Notes under the pieces: generated by a model
Told to the model about the DNA's origin: nothing
The model's database searches: none
The model's input: the letters and a program-made list of their open reading frames with translations, nothing else
Made by a program: the position numbers and the translations under genes
Assembly (NCBI RefSeq): GCF_963966145.1
Contig: NC_091048.1
Coordinates: 16,182,001-16,246,000, forward strand
Direction: 5' to 3'
DNA length: 64,000 nt
DNA from: Tenebrio molitor
Taxonomy: Eukaryota > Arthropoda > Insecta > Coleoptera > Tenebrionidae
In this document: in pieces, positions 25,503 through 35,505 of the stretch
Layout: each line of letters begins with the position of its first letter
How positions within the stretch are numbered: the first letter of the stretch is position 1

Positions 25503-25763
25503 AGGTATAGTTCTCCCAGAGCTGCAGCGGTTTTATGGCAGAGCAATAGTAATTATTACGCCTGTTGAAATGCCGATACCCGACATAAACAGACCCCTGT
25601 CAATCATCATTTTCGTTCTATACCTGTCAGTTTACAGGGTAGTACTTGGACGAATTTACGATTAGGGGTTGTACTTGCGGTTTAAACCTATTGTCGGTGT
25701 TGTTAACGTTTATACAATGGTACCCTGCCATAAAACCGCTGCAGCTCTGGGAGAACTATAGGT
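25503..25763. mobile_element. 261 bp foldback element
   Basis: AGGTATAGTTCTCCCAGAGC followed by TGCAGCGGTTTTATGGCA at the left is complemented almost perfectly by TGCCATAAAACCGCTGCAGC then TCTGGGAGAACTATAGG at the right. Arms are about 37 bp. No target duplication or superfamily assigned. Confidence 0.8.
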
Positions 25764-26639
25764 ACTTAAGGCTCCAGTGGAGTAAAATAAAATTCCAGTT
25801 TCGAGGAATGTGGGTTGTATACTCTGTAAATTTTGACGGGTGTCAATCAATTTGCCGGGATGCTCTTCTGTGCGGAAGTTATGGTCAGGTAGAAATGCCG
25901 ACAAACCCATAATCCCATAAACCATTATTTCGGAATACTGACACTACAAATACTGTAAAAGAAATTTTGTATTCAGAAAAATCATCCACTCGAAATTCTG
26001 TAACCAAACCATTATTACGTGGAATACAAAATGAAGAAAAAAGCGACAGAAAAATTCGAGTACATTACCGGGATGAATGTTAAAAGTTGTGGCATGTTTA
26101 TTAATAAAAATAAATCATATTTTAGCAAAGAAATGGATTAATAAATTCGGATGCAATTCTTGAAATAAAGTATGTACCCATATCCCCCACGTGAAGTAAC
26201 AATTGAAGAAGGTATCAAAAATAAGATTATTGATTTATTTAACGATGGATCATGAAAACCATATAAAATTAAAAATATTGCATCCTTATTATTATTAGGT
26301 ACAAGGACCACAAATATCACCAATCGTGATACTTGTTACTTCGTTGTTTATACTCCTACCAAAGTGAAAAACAATTCTGATTTAAAATATTTCATACTTA
26401 AAAGAGATAATAGATTCTGACATGAAATTGGAAACGGAAAATACTTGGAAACATTTTATTTTGGGACTTTCTTCCCGAATTCTAGGTTTCAAAGAGGTCA
26501 GCCAAATACTAAAAAATAGTTATAATTTTGCATTGTTAATATTTTAAAATTAAGTCAATTCGATGACATTTATGACAATTTTGATCAGTGCGACCAATTT
26601 TAATAATATCGCAAAAATTGCAGAGCACAAATGCGTTGA
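25764..26639. other. AT-rich sequence
   Basis: Nothing recognised. Short frames at 25710-25925 and 26138-26323 lack domains. Confidence 0.4.
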
Positions 26640-26790
26640 AGACCCCCCTGTAATAAATGACGGCCCAAAGCAATGGGCTGACCGAACCGTCGGTCATAAA
26701 AGTATTAGTGCGTTATAAGGACCTGCGTAAGTCGCTCTCACGAGTCATAAACAATGTTCGAGCGGCAAGGACCGCGTCGTCTTAAGTACG
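26640..26790. other. Short GC-rich block of unknown origin
   Basis: About 150 bp with CpG-rich motifs (GACCGAACCGTCGGTCATAA, GAGCGGCAAGGACCGCGTCG). The composition contrasts with both flanks. It could be a worn SINE-like insert or conserved host sequence; no box motifs, tail or duplication identified. Confidence 0.3.
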
Positions 26791-26860
26791 TTTGGTTGCC
26801 TATTTTCGGATTTATTTTTTATAAATAACAAAAAAACTACGACAGTAAACGAAAAAAGAA

Positions 26861-27110
26861 AATGTCATTGACCTCCGTATTTTAATTATCTATCAAATAA
26901 GTGTTTACTTACCGCGAAAAAAAAAACGTTCCAGGACAAAAAAATCCGAAAAAAATGATTTCGCGTTTTTATTTAATTACAAATTAATTATTATACTTAA
27001 AAAAGAGTAAAATGTCGTTGATCTCCGTTTAGGTGCCTACTAATCAACCAAAAGTCAAGCATTGCTTCAAAGTTGATTTTGTAGAAAAATTCCGAAAAAA
27101 ATAACTCCAT
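26861..27110. repeat. Degenerate tandem duplication, ~150 bp period
   Basis: AATGTCATTGACCTCCGTAT at 26861 recurs as AATGTCGTTGATCTCCGTTT at 27011. The later TCCGAAAAAAAT tract also recurs (about 26948 and 27091). The copies are diverged. Confidence 0.55.
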
Positions 27111-27858
27111 GTATTTAGTATAGGCGCTTCGTGAGGGATTGTGGAGCCTTAACAGTAAATTGGTTTAATGATTTCAACCAGGAAAATTCTACCACATTTA
27201 GTAATAGGGAACGCCGCTACTGAATTTTAACTGATTTCAGTTAACCAAGTTTTGAATAAAGTATTTGTGATCAGTGATCAGAACTGGTATGATGAAGATG
27301 GAGATCATGAAGACGCTTTTTCTATATAATCTTACCTATTTACTCGACTACCGAAGGATGAGTTTGGGTGCGAATAATTTTTTAATATTTGTTCCTTTCT
27401 GTAGTCTTAAATACTAAACCGAATTTGACGATACTTTCACTTTCGATAGCTCATTTATGGAGAAATGACACAGGAAATACAAAATCCCGCTGTTTTATCA
27501 TTAACATCATTTCCCGAATTATAAATAAACAATGTATAAACTAAATATAAAAACTACTTTATTTTCTTAATATGTATTATATGTACTAAATTTACAATAA
27601 ACATTAAATCATCATTATAAATCAGTTTTTGCAGTTGTGGAGGTCTTTCAAGAGGGTGGAGTTTCGTCATAAATATTTTGTTCGTGGAAGTTCTCTTCTA
27701 ATTCAGTTCGACATTAGCAACATTCTCACCTAATCTGAAGATACTGAGAGTGTAATTATGGTTTATTATGGAAAAAGATCTAAAACAGGCCGCGAAATCC
27801 AATTTCGCGTAAACGTCGTTTTAATATTTGATACAAATCAGAGTTTCCATGTAATGTA
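27111..27858. other. AT-rich sequence with a hairpin fragment
   Basis: A GGCCGCGAAATCC tract at about 27788 matches the arm of the hairpin at 28501 and is probably a solitary half. Otherwise nothing recognised. Confidence 0.4.
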
Positions 27859-28201
27859 TCTGTCACAATAGTGTTAATGGTAATGTTAATGTTAGTGTTA
27901 GCCAAAATGTTAATCTTCAGAACATTCAACCGTTCACAATAATGGTGATGGTGATGTTAATGTTAGAAACGATGTTAAGAGATCCAGAAAATGTCTGGTT
28001 CGTTAACATCTTCGTTAACATCTACCAATCACCATCGAGAATTTCACGCACGCGCAGGTGCAGTGACAGTTCACACCACGTTGACAGCTGTAAGAGTAAC
28101 ATTCCGTTAACATTATTGTGAACACTGGACAACTAACATCACCATTGCCATCTCCACTAACATTATAACATTACCACTAACATTAACACTATTGTGACAG
28201 A
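27859..28201. mobile_element. MITE family M1, copy 1
   Basis: Left end TCTGTCACAATAGTGTTAAT; right end its inverse, ATTAACACTATTGTGACAGA. Subterminal regions are full of TAACATT/AATGTTA motifs, giving extensive self-complementarity. The centre has a GC-richer core (TCACGCACGCGCAGGTGCAG). Copy 2 is at 44363-44772. Confidence 0.85.
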
Positions 28202-28500
28202 CCCATAAGACTGGCGTTTAAATTTTTCGGGTATGAAATTAGAAACCGCAGAATTTATAATACGTACTTTTTATCTCTGGAGGAGCGCCGACACGAAACT
28301 GAAACATCACCTTCACTACAATTCTATTCCGACATTTTTATGATTATTTACAAAATGAATTGTTTTGTTTACGTAATTTCTATAGCGACATGTGAGCCGA
28401 ATTTCTATTTATTTATTGACAGTAAAGAAAATTTTAGTTGTTCATTTTATAATTCCAAATTTTCGGTTGCACAAAAAATGTTGTGTAATGTGTACACCTT

Positions 28501-28601
28501 GGCCGCGAAATCCTTTAACATCCTCGAGATTGTCTGCCTCGCCCGCAAGCGGCCTCGTCGACAATTTTTCTCTCGGTACGTTAAAGAATAATTTCGCGGC
28601 C
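28501..28601. repeat. Hairpin repeat with GC-rich loop
   Basis: GGCCGCGAAATCCTTTAAC at the left pairs with GTTAAAGAATAATTTCGCGGCC at the right. The loop contains CTCGAGATTGTCTGCCTCGC then CCGCAAGCGGCCTCGTCGAC. Same architecture as 10305-10412. Confidence 0.7.
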
Positions 28602-30610
28602 TTGATATACAAATAACTATTATTCGTAGTCGGTATTTAACTCGTATTTAGAATTGCTCTGAAAATGTTGTTTATTTTTAATTATTAATTATTCAGACTA
28701 AATGCAGCCTAATAGTTGGTTCAAGTTCTGGGATTATTCTCGAAAAATATAGTACCTAAATAATTTTACTCTTGTAAGCGTTACGTTTGAAATCTCTTGT
28801 GTTCACTAATTGTGATTGTATTTTATTAAGTTTACCATTACATTTCGAATGAGATTATTTGTGCTCGTCGGATCGATGCTGTGATGCGAACTGAGCTTAA
28901 TAGTGTTTAAAAGATTATATTTATCGAGTTTATTCGCCTATTTCGCTAATTATATTTTATATTAAAGTATGCCTTTGTGAACCCGTCTATGTTTTTGATT
29001 TCAAAGGGAATATCGGCGACGGCGAACGGCTAAAGGACATAGAATATTACAAATTCTTGCTATACAAAGAATAACACAAGTTGAATTCGTTTCAGAAACT
29101 GAATTACTTTATGAAAATACAAAGAGGAAAGGCAATTTAATTGTGATTATTACTTGTTATGTCATTTTTGAAATATTTATTAAACGGACGAATTACGCCG
29201 GATAATTGAGTTTGCTTTATCCCTCCTATTCAATTTATTACGTATACACGGACAATATTTGTGCCGTCGTAATAGCAAAAATTTCATCCGTTAGAGAGAT
29301 AAATGTTTTACATTCAGAACCAGGAGGGCCGTTGCACTTTTTCTGTAACAATTATTCACATTAAAGAGCTTGGCTCCTTGCCTGAAAATGAACTTTGTAA
29401 ACAAACTACCCAACTGAAATTTGTTTTGTGGAAACTAGCAAACTTTACACTTGTCACTTCTAATTTCTTGGTATTAACTAAAACGAGGTCATTCCGTGTA
29501 GTTTACGACCTATTATTCTTCCTACAGACTTTTCAGTGCTCAACTTAAACTTTACGAAATTTCTTTATAAATTCCTGCTTGACGTTTAAAAGTGAGCCAA
29601 ATTGCTGTTTGAACGTCGTCGCGGAAAAACGTTTTTTCACTTTTTCCGGTCAAAAGTACGTACCTGAAACAAAGAGACTTACAGGACTGCAATAATCTCC
29701 AGAGAGTCCAATAATATAAAGTTTCCTCGTTTCCCGGCACTGAAAATCCTTATTGGGGTCCCGAAAGGGTTTCAATATTTTCTTTAGATTTTGTGGCAAT
29801 TCAATTTCCAATAATAAAACTTACATGAATTCGCCTTCTTAAGGCAGATTGTTGTTTTTTCCGTCTCTCCTGGACCGATCCCAGAAATTACATCTGTTAT
29901 CCGCTTGTTATTCAATGGGGTAAAGAAAGAACACAAATACTTTTAAGAATGTAAACTATTTATCAAGCTGACTGTAATGGGCTGTTTGCGAAGGAATTAG
30001 GCGCAAGCTAAAAGCTATACATCCCTAAAAATGTTCGCCGAGACTCCCATAGACAAATTAGATTGTTACGTTTTAGCATCAGATAATTTTATTCTTGTTT
30101 TAATTTCCTCCTCTGTGTTTTGCTTAAACGAGGGGTTCGAATATCTTAACTCGACATTAAATCCCCGATAATGAAACTCTTCTCTTATCAATTCACATGT
30201 TGCACTTTATCTTTTACTACCTACGTCATGTTAAAATGTGTCTAGATATCATGTACTAAAAAATAATTATATTAATAACGTTCAACATATAAATTGAATA
30301 GAGTAATTATAAAACACGAATATTTTGGTGGTGACATAATGGAGTCCTTTCACATGTCACGAGCATGACATGCCTGCTCAAAATGTCATGAGTAATGTCC
30401 ACTCTTGTGTTTAGTGAACAAAACGGTCTGCAAATTAATGAGTGCAACCGCCTCATATACTCGGATGTTGTGACTGTTTATCTGAAATGAAAATGCAAGG
30501 GGTTAGTCTATTGTGAAGTTAATAACACAGAAATTGAAAAATGGTGAACCAGAAATAATGTATGCAACCCATTATTCAAGCAGTCCTTCCAGATAGTAAA
30601 TCCATACATA
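28602..30610. other. Unique AT-rich sequence
   Basis: Frames at 29303-29548 and 29552-29740 show no domain. No element termini seen. Confidence 0.4.
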
Positions 30611-31090
30611 TACAGAGTATTTCACGAGCGATAATAATGAGCCCGGCGGAATTGAAAATGCAACCCACAATATATTTCCAAAGTGAACGTGGCTATTTTA
30701 AATTTCGTATTGTTTTAAAACGAAATTATGGATCTATGATGGCTTTGCTTCTAATAATTTTATTTGTCACAACTGACATTTACGACGATTAAAATGTATT
30801 CGAACAATGAGAAAGGAGACATGATTTTGATTTATGGCGAATGTAATAAAAATGCTTCTGCCGTTGTGCGTTTATACAGACAATAGACATTTTTCCAAAA
30901 GCTCTTCGTTTTTTCAAAATTTCATTTAACAAAGCGAATGACGTTTATGTCAAAATTTACGAAACTGCACAGCTAACCATGTTTTATGTTGAAAAAACAA
31001 CATGCACGTTAACTTTGGAAATGTATTGTGGGTTGCATTTTCAATTCCGTCGGGTTCATTATCACTCGTGAAATAAGTACCTTCCCTGTA
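30611..31090 (+). mobile_element. 480 bp MITE carrying a DUF4817 transposase remnant
   Basis: The left end opens TACAGAGTATTTCACGAGCG, then continues through GAGCCCGGCGGAATTGAAAATGCAACCCACAATA. The right end is its inverted near-copy, with about 8 extra bases close to the tip, ending CCCTGTA. TA precedes the left tip. The interior keeps the first ~30 codons of a DUF4817 transposase, so this is an internal-deletion derivative of an autonomous mariner relative distinct from 10828 (different TIRs). Confidence 0.88.
30794..30886 (+). pseudogene. DUF4817 transposase N-terminus, truncated
   Basis: Starting at ATG 30794 the peptide runs MYSNNEKGDMILIYGECNKN then ASAVVRLYRQ and stops at TAG. This fits the first two helices of the DUF4817 domain (YSN-E-K-x-DM-ILIYGE-x-N-x-NA-x-A-x-RLYR). 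In complete members the domain is followed by ~300 residues with the catalytic triad; here the sequence passes within about 200 bp to the right TIR. It still has a native-looking start codon. Confidence 0.8.
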
Positions 31091-31197
31091 TTATACACTC
31101 AAATAATTAAAAACAAATATCTAGTAGCAATAATATTTGTTTAACAATGAATTTTTTGAACTTTAAATATACCACAATAACAAATGTAATAAATAAT

Positions 31198-31497
31198 GGT
31201 AATTGTTCACTTTAACTACTTCTGGAATTTTCGCGTTTTTTCTGGCTAGACAGCCTCAGGGCGTCCTCCTAGATCATTTCCCAGCATTCAAATCGTGTTC
31301 AAATGAATTTTCCTTGCCCTTTAGTTATACTAAGACATTGGCGCGACCTTGACGCGACCTTGAAACACAATAAGAGAGAAAAAAAAAGGCATGTGCACAA
31401 GGTTTGAATGGTGGGAAATGATCTAGGAGGACGCCCTGAGGCTGTCTAGCCAGAAAAAACGCGAAAATTCCAGAAGTAGTTAAAGTGAACAATTACC
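31198..31497. mobile_element. 300 bp foldback with ~95 bp near-perfect arms
   Basis: GGTAATTGTTCACTTTAACT and the following ~75 bp, through TTTTTCTGGCTAGACAGCCTCAGGGCGTCCTCCTAGATCATTTCCC, recur inverted at the right with very few changes, which suggests recent or corrected arms. The loop is about 110 bp and contains GCGCGACCTTGACGCGACCT. No coding. Confidence 0.9.
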
Positions 31498-31510
31498 TAA
31501 ATAATGTATC

Positions 31511-31870
31511 TACAGAATGCCCAGAAATGTGGTAGCAACTTTTACACAAAGTGTCACAAGATAGCACTTTCGAAAAGCCAAATTTGTTCAATCTTGCAAA
31601 ATTCAATTTTTGAATTTTTTCAAAAGAATGTGTTAAGGAGGTTTTTCGAACAATTTTTACCCTCGATTTGTGCACTAAAATTTGCCGAGATGTTGCTCGA
31701 AGGGTTCAGTTATGCATTGAGCATAATGGTGGTCAATTTGAACATTTTCAATAAAATTTAAATTTGAATGTTTTACATTTGACAATTCTTATCTCAATTT
31801 AGATAGCGGCGTTGCCATGCATAAAAAAGATCTCTGTAAAACTTGCTACCACATTTCTGGGCGCTCTGTA
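31511..31870 (+). mobile_element. 360 bp MITE carrying a mariner transposase C-terminus
   Basis: Left end TACAGAATGCCCAGAAATGT, continuing GGTAGCAACTTTTACA. The right end is the inverse of TACAGAGCGCCCAGAAATGT. The interior retains the last 16 codons of a mariner-type transposase (31704-31754). It starts only 13 bp after the foldback at 31198-31497 ends. Confidence 0.85.
31704..31754 (+). pseudogene. Mariner transposase C-terminal scrap
   Basis: The peptide VQLCIEHNGGQFEHFQ then TAA matches the C-terminus of the full element at 10828 (AQLCIQMNGGHFEHLL), at the expected position just upstream of the right TIR. This is direct evidence that the MITE descends from an autonomous DUF4817/mariner relative. 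Confidence 0.8.
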
Positions 31871-32017
31871 TTAATTGTCTTTATGTATGTTGTCATAATA
31901 AAATACATAAGTACATAAATATGTAACTGCTAATTTGTTTAGTGGAATATTGTTTTATGCAGAATGAACAAGAATGGTATAAACCTCGAAGAGTTGTTAT
32001 GTTATTATTAACAATGT

Positions 32018-32408
32018 ACAGTGTGGAATAAAATGATTTACATCTAGTTACCTTTGCATTACCCTTGTAAAAATACGAAATGCCGCTCTACAAAAAAAAG
32101 AAAGCCGAACCTCAAAATATTCCAAAATTCCAAATGTGATTTATTGCGAAGGGATGATATGAATGCAAAGTAGAGATTGAAATTAAAAAGGAGCTAACAA
32201 AAGCAAGTCACAGCTAGTGTTGAAAGTGGCCACCAACGTTTGTTAATTCAATTTAGTAAATTGTAACAATTGTCAATTCGATTGATGACATTTATTGACA
32301 GAACTAATAGTTCGGCACTTCAAAAAAAAAGTATAGCGGTACAGGAAAATGTACATGTGCAAAAATTCCAAAGTTAACTAGATGTAAATCATTTTATTCC
32401 ACACTGTA
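32018..32408. mobile_element. 391 bp MITE, TACAGTGTGGAATAAAATG termini
   Basis: TACAGTGTGGAATAAAATGA continuing TTTACATCTAGTTA at the left is complemented by TAACTAGATGTAAATCATTT then TATTCCACACTGTA at the right. Flanking TA is not preserved. No coding seen. Confidence 0.85.
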
Positions 32409-32656
32409 TCAACACAACAGATCAAATAAACAGCTAACATTTAAAAACAATGAAGTGTGTATTCAAGGTTGATTTCAGAGGCTTAATTAAATAATTTTAA
32501 TACTTTTGGTAAATAAATTTAAAAAACTATTGTTACCCTGGACAGCAATTTATTTCAGAAACCGGAAGCACAATAACTGATATAGGAACCTACTATATTT
32601 AAGTTTATCTCAGCAAAATTTTAAAATTTTGTTGCTTAAAATCAAGAGAAATCTTT

Positions 32657-32899
32657 AGAACAGCGAAAATAAGAATATACAGAACAGTAATAAAACCGAC
32701 GGTGATATACAGGTGTGAAGTCGGGGTTTTAACAAAAAAGAACGAGATAAAACTGGAAGCATGGAAGAGAAAGAGGCTGAGGAAAATATTTAAGCAAAGG
32801 ATAAGGTGACTGGGATATATTGGTAGAATGCCAGTGCATAGACATGTGAAGAAATCGTTGCTAGAGGGAGAAAGAGAAAAAAGAAGCAAAAATTGTTAA
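32657..32899 (+). pseudogene. LINE polymerase 3' fragment (RTE/CR1-like C-terminal region)
   Basis: The plus-strand reading contains KIRIYRTVIKPTVIYRCEVG, KKNEIKLEAWKRKRLRKIF, a TGA, then LGYIGRMPVHRHVKKSL. This is the typical post-RT region of insect non-LTR polymerases, where the family pattern is YxTVIxPxxLYGCExW-T-K-E---L--WERK-LRKIFG, followed by GHVxRMP-----KK. The YGCE Gly is Arg here and a stop separates the two blocks. The 5' part of the element is absent, as expected from 5' truncation on insertion. The clade assignment is tentative. Confidence 0.75.
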
Positions 32900-34297
32900 G
32901 AAAAGTTATAGCCCCCAAGACATATAGAGTGCTAATTGTCAGGAGTAAGTCATGGGCTTTAATGACCTGTAGTAGTGTTTTTACTTCGAATGTCGTGTAA
33001 AAAGTGGACGTATAAATAGGGATTTTATAGTAGGTAAGTGTTTTGGGATGTAAGGTTGGTAAGTGTATTATATAACAGAATCGAGGAAGAAACTTCCGAG
33101 ATTCTGTTATGGGCTATGGCTATGGCATTTGATAACCTTCTAGTCCATTACGTTTTTTGTATAATCGCTTATATGAAAAGAATCGACTTTGAAATAATTT
33201 TTTTGACAAGAGTATTTTGAAGGCATTAATGTCATTTCATTAGTCATTACTCATTATCATTAATTATTTACCGCATTAGGTGTCGGTGTCTCACCGCATC
33301 AGGGCGGTAAGATCAACTTAGATATTGTCTCAATAACAATGGTAAGTATTTAGCTAGTAACAACACGATTGTGCGAAAAATGAATTATATATTATATAGC
33401 ATTACTTGATTGAAATATCTGTAATGATATTGCTCATTGCGTAGTAACAGAAATATGTAATAAATACGTTAATTTGAAAAAATAAAATAAAAAGTGAAAT
33501 AAAAATCCGAAGCAATTATTGATATTGTCTTATTAACAAAGATCCAAGTCTCAAAAGCATGAGTACCTACAGAAAACTTCCATAAATATGAGATTCTGAG
33601 AAGACAAATTCTGATTAAATGGAACGTGAAATTCTGGTGGTAGGTCGAGTTTTCTTCATAGACCCATGTTGTCCTTTGTATGGAAAATTGCTGAAAATCA
33701 AGTTGATGGAAAACATGAACTTTTAAAATCATAATTATATTTAAAAGAAAATAACTTCGATATTAGATCCATAATTGAAAAAAATTCTGTAGATAATACA
33801 TCTATAATAATTAATAATATTCTGTGAAAGAATTGCCTGGTCTTTTGATTTTTAGTAGAAAAATGAATAAGAATTTTTTAAATTTAGGTTATGTCCTGAA
33901 GGAAAAATGGAAACATTTTGTCCTGACCCATTAATTTTATTCGAATGTTTTTGTAGCAGATGTTATTCGAAGTAAATAAGCATGCTAAGTAAACAAATAT
34001 AACATAAATTAATCAGTCAATATTATATCATTGTGATACGTACGTTGTTTGTGTTGTACACGTTGATTGTTTGCCATTTGGTGCAGCAAAACTGGTTTAA
34101 TTCATTACGTAACTTTATTTGAGTAACAATATTTTTGTAAAATTAAATTTAAATTGCAAATCATAAATTTTTCCTTGTCGCGGGAGATTCTTGCATCATT
34201 CTAACTTTTAATCTATTATCTTTTAAATAAACTTTTATTTATTTTGAAACATTGTAACATGCTACTTTCATTATTCTAATTAAATTGTTCGTTGGTA
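32900..34297. other. AT-rich sequence, partly LINE-derived
   Basis: The first ~100 bp may be the 3' end of the LINE fragment. The rest has no recognised feature; the frame at 33469-33732 lacks a domain. Confidence 0.4.
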
Positions 34298-34333
34298 TAG
34301 TCCAATTTTTACCCTTTTGCGATGACGTCATTA
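34298..34333 (+). repeat. Left terminal inverted repeat of element A
   Basis: TAGTCCAATTTTTACCCTTT then TGCGATGACGTCATTA. TA precedes it at 34296-34297. It contains a TGACGTCA (CRE-like) octamer that the right copy lacks. Confidence 0.8.
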
Positions 34334-34468
34334 TCTAGTAACTTTACGTATGTTTGAGCTAGGATCAGAAACAAATTTGAATTGGTCATAAATAACTATA
34401 AATGTGTCAAATTTGTTGACAATAATATAATCATTTATTAAAATTTAACATAAAATAACAGTTTTAAT

Positions 34469-34810
34469 TTACAATGCGAAAATTTCCGATAATAATGCGG
34501 AATCTGGAAAAGTGCCCCGAATGCTTGCAGCGTTTCCACGTTGAATGGCAAGGGAAAGGAATTTCTTAGATTTTGAATCCCCTGATTCCGCGATAAGTCG
34601 GTCTCCGATGACATTAATGAAATCTATTGTTTCTTTGCACCAAGGGCCTAAGGTTTCAAAGGCTAAACCTTTAAATATGTAGTTTGACGAAATAATTGAA
34701 CTATATTTGTTATGTTTGCGTTTGCAAGCCATTTCAGCGGCAAAACCTGAGACTTCAGATGTTTTCAATACGTAACTGTCTGCAAGTGTATCTACGACAG
34801 TACGTCCCAA
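34469..34810 (-). pseudogene. Element A nuclease, C-terminal half (after frameshift)
   Basis: This continues the restriction-like endonuclease of element A. The peptide starts in the shifted frame with VVDTLADSYV, which in the family directly follows the catalytic VWD(V/I) strand. It then shows AAEMACKRKHNKYSSI (candidate catalytic Lys region, K-x-x-KY), FKGLAFETLGPWC and the conserved tail SKSKKFLSLAIQRGNAASI. In target-primed reverse transcription this domain nicks the DNA target. A single missing base near 34800 separates it from the preceding piece. It ends at 34469; downstream is AT-rich 3' UTR. Confidence 0.82.
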
Positions 34811-35505
34811 ACCAAAGGTTGACCTTTAATCCACGGTACTAAAGTCATCCCATCAGGGCGTTTTCCGTCATCACGAGATAGTCCGTTTGGTTCTAAAGTT
34901 GAATTAACATGAATAGAAGTCAAAGACCGGTTGATAATAGAATTAATTTCAGTGTGTCTTGAAAATCTACCACTGCTTTTGGAACAACTTAGACCGTGAA
35001 TACCAATTTCATCAACTTTCGCATTGCATTTGCAAATATGAGGTGTACAAAGATTACAACCCAATCTTAAACCAATACAAACTTGGAAGGAAGTATTATC
35101 TAAAAGAGTACCAATATTAGGAGAAGGTATTGCATGTAACCAAGATCCTGATTCTCTGCATTGCAAAGCCTTAAAACGAGCCAAGTCCCTAGATGAATTA
35201 AAGATTAAGTCATTGTCAATTATTCTTTTGATATTGATATTATCCCAATTCTTCTGAAATTGTGGAATTGTTGGTCTTTCGTTCTCATTTTCTACATCCC
35301 AGACTGCTAAAGCTTCATCATAATGGTGAATAATAAGCTCATTATCCTTTGAATTTAGTAATTGAGAAACAAGCTTTTTAACACCATAAACTGAAGATAG
35401 GAAAGCAGAGAGGCAAATATCGGAAATACTGCGAATTCCCAGTCCACCAAATCTAATCGGTAAAGTGGACTGACACCATTGTAAATCAGTTAAACGTAAA
35501 TTATT
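34792..35505 (-). pseudogene. Element A post-RT region, zinc knuckle and nuclease N-terminal half
   Basis: The open frame runs from about 35505, downstream of an AAT-repeat slippage site, to 34792. In order it shows LPIRFGGLGIRS (the post-RT thumb motif common to RLE elements), a region ending LIFNSSRDLARFKALQ, the zinc knuckle CKCNAKVDEIGIHGLSC with following RHTEIN, and the nuclease core KRPDGM ... LVWDV. RPD and WD are the two metal-binding acidic positions of the PD-(D/E)XK fold. A stop follows immediately after VWDV because of a one-base deletion; the domain resumes in the next frame. Confidence 0.87.

Noticed and set aside
26640..26790. A tRNA- or 5S-derived SINE
   Set aside because: GC-rich and suggestive, but no A or B box, tail or target duplication could be found.
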